Shown here: one piece after another, positions 59,352 through 64,000 of the stretch
Position numbering within the stretch: the first letter of the stretch is position 1
How the letters are laid out: every line of letters starts with the position of its first letter
Assembly: GCA_964472545.1 (NCBI GenBank)
Contig: CAYYNP010000002.1
Coordinates: 1 to 64,000 of the forward strand
Direction: 5' to 3'
Source of the DNA: CAYYNP01 sp964472545
GTDB lineage: Bacteria > Planctomycetota > Planctomycetia > Pirellulales > Thermoguttaceae
DNA length: 64,000 nucleotides
Program-made: the position numbers and the translations under genes
The notes under the pieces: model-generated
The model's input: only the letters and a program-made list of their open reading frames with translations
The model's database searches: none
What the model was told of the DNA's origin: nothing

Positions 59352-61865
59352 ATGACAAGCAACGCAATCTCCCCCCAAGGCAAGACGGGCGACGTGCTCG
59401 TGCTGGGTACCGACTGCCGCGTGGTGCTGGCGGTGGCCCGATCGTTGGGCCGCCACGGCGTTCGCGTACACTTGGGTTGGTCGGCGTCGGAGTCGATCGC
59501 CAACCGCTCGCGATACGTAGAGCGGGTCCACGAACTGCCGCCGTACGACCCGGACAACGACACCTGGAAACGGGCCCTGAAATCGCTCTTGCGCAACCGG
59601 CCGTTCGATCTGGTGATCCCCTGCAACGACTCGACCACCGTGCCGCTGCACCATCATCGCGACGATTTTGCCGAGTTTCCGCAGATCTACCTCCCGCCGG
59701 CCGAGGCCTTCGAGATCGCGTTCGACAAGATCAAGACGCACGAGTTGGCCCGTTCTGTCGAGGTGGCCGTGCCGCGCGGCCAGACGATCTACTCGGCCCG
59801 CGAAGTCGACGAGTTGTTGGCCGGCTTCGAGCCGCCGTTCGTGCTCAAGCCGCGGGCCACCGTGACGCCCGAAACCCGAGGGGCGTCGAACGTCGTACAG
59901 AAGGTCAACACGCTGGCCGAAGTCCGCGAACTGGTCGACTCGCCTTCGTTCGCCGGCGGCCTGATGGTGCAAGAGAACTTCTGGGGCAAGGGGGCCGGCG
60001 TCGAGGTGATCGTCCACGAGGGCGACGTGAAGATGGCCTTCCAACACGCGCGAATCCACGAAACCACCTCCTGGGGAAGCTCCTATCGCAAGAGCGTGCC
60101 GCTAGACGCCGAGTTGCTCGACGCCACACGCAAGCTGATGAAGGCGCTGAACTACACCGGCGTGGCGATGGCCGAGTTTATCGTCAACCCGCACACCGGC
60201 GATTGGGTCTTCTTGGAAATCAACGGCCGCTTCTGGGGCTCGCTGCCGCTGGCGGTCGCTTCCGGGGCCCATTTCCCGTACTACCTGTACCAGATGCTCG
60301 TCGAGGGCAAGACCGACTTTCCGCAAGACTACACGTTCGACGTCCGCTGCCGCAATCTGATCTTGGACATGCAAGGCCGAGAGCAGTGGCTGCCGTCGGG
60401 ACGCTGGGCCAAGGCGATGGCCCTGATGCGTACCGTGCCGAAGATTCTCTTCCGCGATCGCTTGGACAGCTTCGCCGTCGACGACATGAAGCCCGGGCTG
60501 GTCGAGTTGATGCAGCTTGGCCGGCGGTGCTGCTCGAAGGCTTGGTGCAAGCTGTGGTTGGTGGGGCGGCGCAACGTTGATGCACGTTCCACCGAAGCAG
60601 CTTCCGCTGCGCCCGAAAGTCAGGGCCGGCCGCCCGTGGCCGTGGGTGCCGCGTCGGACGACGAGACCAACGACGGCGAGCCCGTATCGCTAGGAGCGCC
60701 GCCGGGGATCGAGGTCTCCCGCGTCGCCTCGCTGTCGGAATTGGCCGAGCTGCGCGATCCCTGGAATCGCCTGGCCGGCGACGTGCCGTTTCGGCGCTGG
60801 GAGTGGGTCACCACCTGGTGGGAACACTACGGCGACGCGGGCGAGTTGTTCGTGCTTTGCGTCCGCGATGAGCAGGGTCGGCTGTTGGGTGCTGCGCCTT
60901 GGTATCTGGAGCATTCCGGGCTGAAGGGCCGCGTGGTGCAGTTCCTGGGCTCCGGCGAGATCTGCTCCGACCACCAAACGCTGCTGTGCCGTGACGAAGA
61001 CCGCGAGCAAGTCGTTCGGGCAGTGGCTCAATGGCTCGGCGATGTCCAGCCGACGTTCGGGCAGCGCGTTTTCGGCGGCGGCGCGAACCAATGGGACCTG
61101 TTGCTGCTGGACGGCGTCGACGCCGACGATCGGGCCGTGCGACAACTTGTTGGGCAACTCGAACAACAGCGCTGCTCCGTGTACGAAGAGCCCGGCCCGG
61201 GCGCCTGGCGGCTGACGCTGCCCGACGATTGGGACGCGTATCTGGCCATGCTGTCAAAGTCGCATCGCAAGCAGGTCCGGCGCTGCCAACGGCGGGTGCT
61301 CGAGGCCGGCCGAGCCGTGTTGCACACGGTTCGCCGGGCCGACGACCTTTCGCATGCCTTCGACACCCTGGTCGAGTTGCATCAGCGCCGCTGGGAGGCC
61401 TGCGGCGAGAAAGGCTGTTTTGCCTCGCCGCGATTCATGGCGTTTCATCGCGAGATCGCCCAGAAGCTGCTCGAACAGGGCATGCTGCGGCTGCACTGGC
61501 TGGAACTCGATGGCCGCCCGGCCGCCGCGGAGTATCATTTCGCCGCCGGCGATACGGTCTACGCGTATCAGTCGGGCGTGGAGCCGGATTTGCGCGACGA
61601 GGAGCCGGGCCGATTCGCTGCAGTGGCGACGCTTGAGCAAGCCATCGACGACGGCTATCGCCACGTCGACTTCCTCCGCGGCGACGAGCCCTACAAGGCC
61701 CATTGGCGTGCCGAGCCGCAACCGACCGCGGTGATCCGTGTCGTCGCCCGCAACGCCACCGCCCAGTTCCGCGACGGCGTCTGGCGTGCCGCCCGCAGTG
61801 TAAAACGTCGCCTGAGTGATGAACCGGCGGACGAGACACCTGCCGGACGTCCGGTGGCATCGTAG
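59352..61865 (+). CDS. ATP-grasp enzyme fused to a GNAT/FemAB-like acyltransferase
   Basis: 837 residues, GGAGGG upstream. Residues 1-420 are an ATP-grasp carboxylate-amine ligase fold: VLVLGTDCRVVLAVARSLGR, FVLKPRATVTPETRG, MVQENFWGKGAGVEVIV and AMAEFIVNPHTGDWVFLEIN (the metal-binding E and N). An Ala/Glu-rich linker lies near 430-455. Residues 460-830 match the BioF2-like/CelD acetyltransferase domain (SKSHRKQVRRCQRRVL, VELHQRRWEACGEKG, VDFLRGDEPYKAHW). Such fusions may activate a carboxylate and then transfer an acyl or aminoacyl group. It follows the flippase gene and is likely in its operon. Confidence 0.8.
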   Translation: MTSNAISPQGKTGDVLVLGTDCRVVLAVARSLGRHGVRVHLGWSASESIANRSRYVERVHELPPYDPDNDTWKRALKSLLRNRPFDLVIPCNDSTTVPLHHHRDDFAEFPQIYLPPAEAFEIAFDKIKTHELARSVEVAVPRGQTIYSAREVDELLAGFEPPFVLKPRATVTPETRGASNVVQKVNTLAEVRELVDSPSFAGGLMVQENFWGKGAGVEVIVHEGDVKMAFQHARIHETTSWGSSYRKSVPLDAELLDATRKLMKALNYTGVAMAEFIVNPHTGDWVFLEINGRFWGSLPLAVASGAHFPYYLYQMLVEGKTDFPQDYTFDVRCRNLILDMQGREQWLPSGRWAKAMALMRTVPKILFRDRLDSFAVDDMKPGLVELMQLGRRCCSKAWCKLWLVGRRNVDARSTEAASAAPESQGRPPVAVGAASDDETNDGEPVSLGAPPGIEVSRVASLSELAELRDPWNRLAGDVPFRRWEWVTTWWEHYGDAGELFVLCVRDEQGRLLGAAPWYLEHSGLKGRVVQFLGSGEICSDHQTLLCRDEDREQVVRAVAQWLGDVQPTFGQRVFGGGANQWDLLLLDGVDADDRAVRQLVGQLEQQRCSVYEEPGPGAWRLTLPDDWDAYLAMLSKSHRKQVRRCQRRVLEAGRAVLHTVRRADDLSHAFDTLVELHQRRWEACGEKGCFASPRFMAFHREIAQKLLEQGMLRLHWLELDGRPAAAEYHFAAGDTVYAYQSGVEPDLRDEEPGRFAAVATLEQAIDDGYRHVDFLRGDEPYKAHWRAEPQPTAVIRVVARNATAQFRDGVWRAARSVKRRLSDEPADETPAGRPVAS

Positions 61866-61870
61866 GCCCG

Positions 61871-61945
61871 GTAGGGTGCGTCCGAACGCACCACGACGTA
61901 TCGCACGCATCACCCCGGGTCGTGGTGCGTCGAGACGCACCCTAC
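61871..61945. repeat. Nested palindromic repeat (GTAGGGTGCGTC family)
   Basis: Arms 61871-61897 and 61919-61945 match with three mismatches in 27 bp, the same family as at 49630. It sits between convergent genes and overlaps the stop codon of the right-hand gene, so it may serve as a bidirectional terminator. Confidence 0.8.
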
Positions 61946-64000
61946 TCAGACGGACGTAACTCGACCTCGACCGTTTCCGTCCCCCGCGGCAGGAGCCAAT
62001 CACTGGCAACGTCTCGAGTGGCCGGTTTGCCGTCGATCGTCACGGAAGCTCGCACCGAAGACGGCAGGCGGAGGACGAATCCACCGGGCGGACGAACGCG
62101 GTTGCCCAATTCGAGCACGGCCGTCTGGCCGGTGGCCGTCCATTGCATGTCGAGCGGGCCGAAGTAGGTGGGCAGGTGCTTGATCGTGATCGGTTTGGGG
62201 CCGGTGAACCATTTTGGCGACACACCGCCCAGCAGCACGAGTTGGTCGGCCCGTTCGTGGGCCAGGCAGTCGCGCAGCAGCAGCCAGACCTCGGCGATGG
62301 CCCAGCCGTGGGGCATGGCGACGGCCCGGTTTTGGTCGGGCGCATCTTTGCTGTGGGTCCAGGTGGTCCGCAGATGGTGCCAGCCGCCGGAGCCACTGCG
62401 GCCGCCTTCGTCGAAGGCGTACCAACGCCGCATCTGCGGATGGTCCAGATGCAACTCGACCGTGGCGTAGCCCGCCTCGCGATTACCGGCCAACAGACCC
62501 TGATGGGCCGTGGCCGGGGCGAAATAGCGCCAATGGGAAAGCTCGCGGCGGCCGATCTTGCGGAATTGCTCGTGAGCTTCGCCTTTGTCGAAGGGATACA
62601 ACTCGCACGGCCAGAGGACCGAATAACTGCCGTACGACTTGCCGAGGTCGCCTCCGAAGCGTTCGTCGTATTCTCGGAAAAGACGTTTGGCCAGATCGTG
62701 CCAGTGCCGGGCTTCCTCGCCGTGCCGCAGGGCCTCGGCCATCTCGGCGACAACTCGCAGCCCGACGATATCGAAAGCCTCGGTATACTCTGGATGGAAG
62801 CCGTCGCAGCGGCCCGGCCTCAGCACCTGACGTTTCTCCTCGGGCACCGCGTCGCCGTGTTCCAGGCGGTTCATGCCGACCCAATGGGGCCCCGACGTCG
62901 TGCGATAATAGCGGATCATCTCGGCGATCTTGCGGGCGGAAGGATAGGTCCGTTCGAGCCATGCTCGGTCGCCGGTGAGCCGCCAGTGCTGGCCGATGCT
63001 CCAAAGGATCTGGCCGGGGTTGTCGGCTTCCGGATACGGCCGCCCGTTGAACGGATGGGCCAGGAAGTAGTCGATCACCGCCTCGGACAGTTTTGGCAGC
63101 CCGGCCTTCTGCATCATGTTGGCGATGTACATGCCGTCGCGGTTGAAGACGGCGTAGTTGAGCACGGCCACGTCGGCGGCCCCTTCGTTCATACACAGCC
63201 CTGCGTGGGCCAGCATCACGTAGAAGCCGTCGGTCCAACGCGCATCCGGCAACTCGAGCGTTACGCGACCGTTGAATTGCCGCCAGCCGTCCCGGGCTTG
63301 TACAAATAACTCGTCGGCCGAAAGTCCACGGTAGTATTCCAGGCCGGCGTCGGGGACATCGATCCCGTCGGCGTCCGACTGTGGCACGGAGGCGTCGATG
63401 TAGTTGTGCGATCGGGCGGTCCACGCATGCCGCACGGCGCGTCGGCCCGGCAATACGGGAGCGACCAGGCCGATCGTCTCGGTGCGTCCGGCGGGAATCG
63501 TCAGGTCGAACCGCATCGCCCCGGAGCAGTCGCCGTCGTCGGAGGTGGCCGTGTTGGCCCTCGGCACTTCGCCGCGCGCCGCCACGTCGCCGATCGTATC
63601 GGTGGGCAGAACGCCGGCGGCGGCTGGCAGCACGCCGGCAATCAACGCCGGATGCCCGTCGGCCAGCAGCGCGTCGCCTTGTGGACCGACTTCCAACCGC
63701 CGCACGTCGAACCCGGCCGGTCCCAACGGCCGCAGGGCGACGTAGAGCGAGATGCGTTTGTGCGCGTCGCCGGTGTTGGTCAGTTGGGCCCGCGCGCCGG
63801 CCAGATAGACGTTGCCTTGCGTATGCTTGCGGCGGACTTCACACACTTCGGTGCGGACGTCGATTGCGCCCGCTTTCCAACGCGACCAGGGAATTAACAA
63901 CCGATCGTCTACCAGGCCGTACGCGCACGGCACGTCGTCCGAGGTGGGAGCGATCAGGCCGTCGCCGTCCGGATCGAAGACCCAGAAGTAGACGCCGTAC
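61942..64000 (-). CDS. (alpha/alpha)6-barrel glycosidase-like protein, cut by the right edge
   Basis: At least 686 codons; the frame stays open to the window edge, so the N-terminus is missing and the methionines inside are not starts. MQKAGLPKLSEAVIDYFLAH, NPGQILWSIGQHWRLTGDRA, CDGFHPEYTEAFDIVGLRVV and TAHQGLLAGNREAGYATVEL are the helical-barrel segments of clan-G-like carbohydrate-active enzymes. The C-terminal 90 residues form a beta-sandwich (PPGGFVLRLPSSVRASVTID). Family and substrate are not assigned. The stop lies in the palindromic repeat. Confidence 0.6.
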   Translation of the reverse strand, partial: YGVYFWVFDPDGDGLIAPTSDDVPCAYGLVDDRLLIPWSRWKAGAIDVRTEVCEVRRKHTQGNVYLAGARAQLTNTGDAHKRISLYVALRPLGPAGFDVRRLEVGPQGDALLADGHPALIAGVLPAAAGVLPTDTIGDVAARGEVPRANTATSDDGDCSGAMRFDLTIPAGRTETIGLVAPVLPGRRAVRHAWTARSHNYIDASVPQSDADGIDVPDAGLEYYRGLSADELFVQARDGWRQFNGRVTLELPDARWTDGFYVMLAHAGLCMNEGAADVAVLNYAVFNRDGMYIANMMQKAGLPKLSEAVIDYFLAHPFNGRPYPEADNPGQILWSIGQHWRLTGDRAWLERTYPSARKIAEMIRYYRTTSGPHWVGMNRLEHGDAVPEEKRQVLRPGRCDGFHPEYTEAFDIVGLRVVAEMAEALRHGEEARHWHDLAKRLFREYDERFGGDLGKSYGSYSVLWPCELYPFDKGEAHEQFRKIGRRELSHWRYFAPATAHQGLLAGNREAGYATVELHLDHPQMRRWYAFDEGGRSGSGGWHHLRTTWTHSKDAPDQNRAVAMPHGWAIAEVWLLLRDCLAHERADQLVLLGGVSPKWFTGPKPITIKHLPTYFGPLDMQWTATGQTAVLELGNRVRPPGGFVLRLPSSVRASVTIDGKPATRDVASDWLLPRGTETVEVELRPSE

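Overview
The window looks like a chromosomal segment of a planctomycete, most likely of the order Pirellulales. It is GC-rich. The signs are a DUF1580 protein, a HzsA-related multihaem secreted protein, large multidomain exported hydrolases with Tat or Sec signals, a carbohydrate-degradation cluster without SusC/SusD genes, and many intergenic nested palindromes. This placement rests on gene content; no 16S rRNA gene is present.

Positions 1-15.7 kb are an integrated mobile element whose genes all lie on the minus strand. Its right end abuts the 3' end of a tRNA-Val-like gene (15718-15792), next to a tyrosine integrase with a 22-bp perfect palindrome at its start. Inward come a hypothetical wHTH-ending protein, DUF1580, a Spo11/TopoVI-A-like 'mini-A' Toprim protein, a truncated DUF3102/DNA methyltransferase, and a primase-helicase-like replication protein. 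A 1-kb intergenic region with inverted GTGAAC repeats follows, then a run of small unknown genes, a clamp-loader-like ATPase, a MoxR ATPase plus VWA/metallopeptidase pair, and a serine recombinase cut by the left edge. The left attachment site is outside the window.

Positions 16-46 kb are chromosomal genes: a truncated beta-helix protein, a P5C-reductase-like enzyme, the HzsA-related cytochrome, a flavin reductase, a HEAT-repeat protein, and a 1290-residue esterase/M14/M6 protein. A plus-strand saccharide catabolic run follows (GH2, two GH106-type proteins, GH29 fucosidase, a Tat-exported PLP enzyme, an (alpha/alpha)6 glycosidase, a sugar porter). Next are a zinc-ribbon membrane protein with a coding minisatellite, a ThuA-like protein and an EF-hand lipoprotein.

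Positions 47-57.4 kb are the most interesting part: a minus-strand run of ten genes reading 57430 to 47131. It encodes a FabZ-like dehydratase, a ketosynthase-like protein lacking its catalytic residues, an intact ketosynthase, an acyl carrier protein, a ketoreductase, a second dehydratase-fold protein lacking the catalytic His, two tandem radical SAM proteins resembling tetraether lipid synthase (Tes/MJ0619), a rhodanese-membrane fusion, and a third radical SAM protein. It reads as a dedicated acyl chain being built on an ACP and then modified by radical chemistry, perhaps an unusual membrane lipid. A flippase and an ATP-grasp/GNAT fusion are divergently transcribed beside it. A 10-N assembly gap with low-quality flanks interrupts the operon at 52836-52845.
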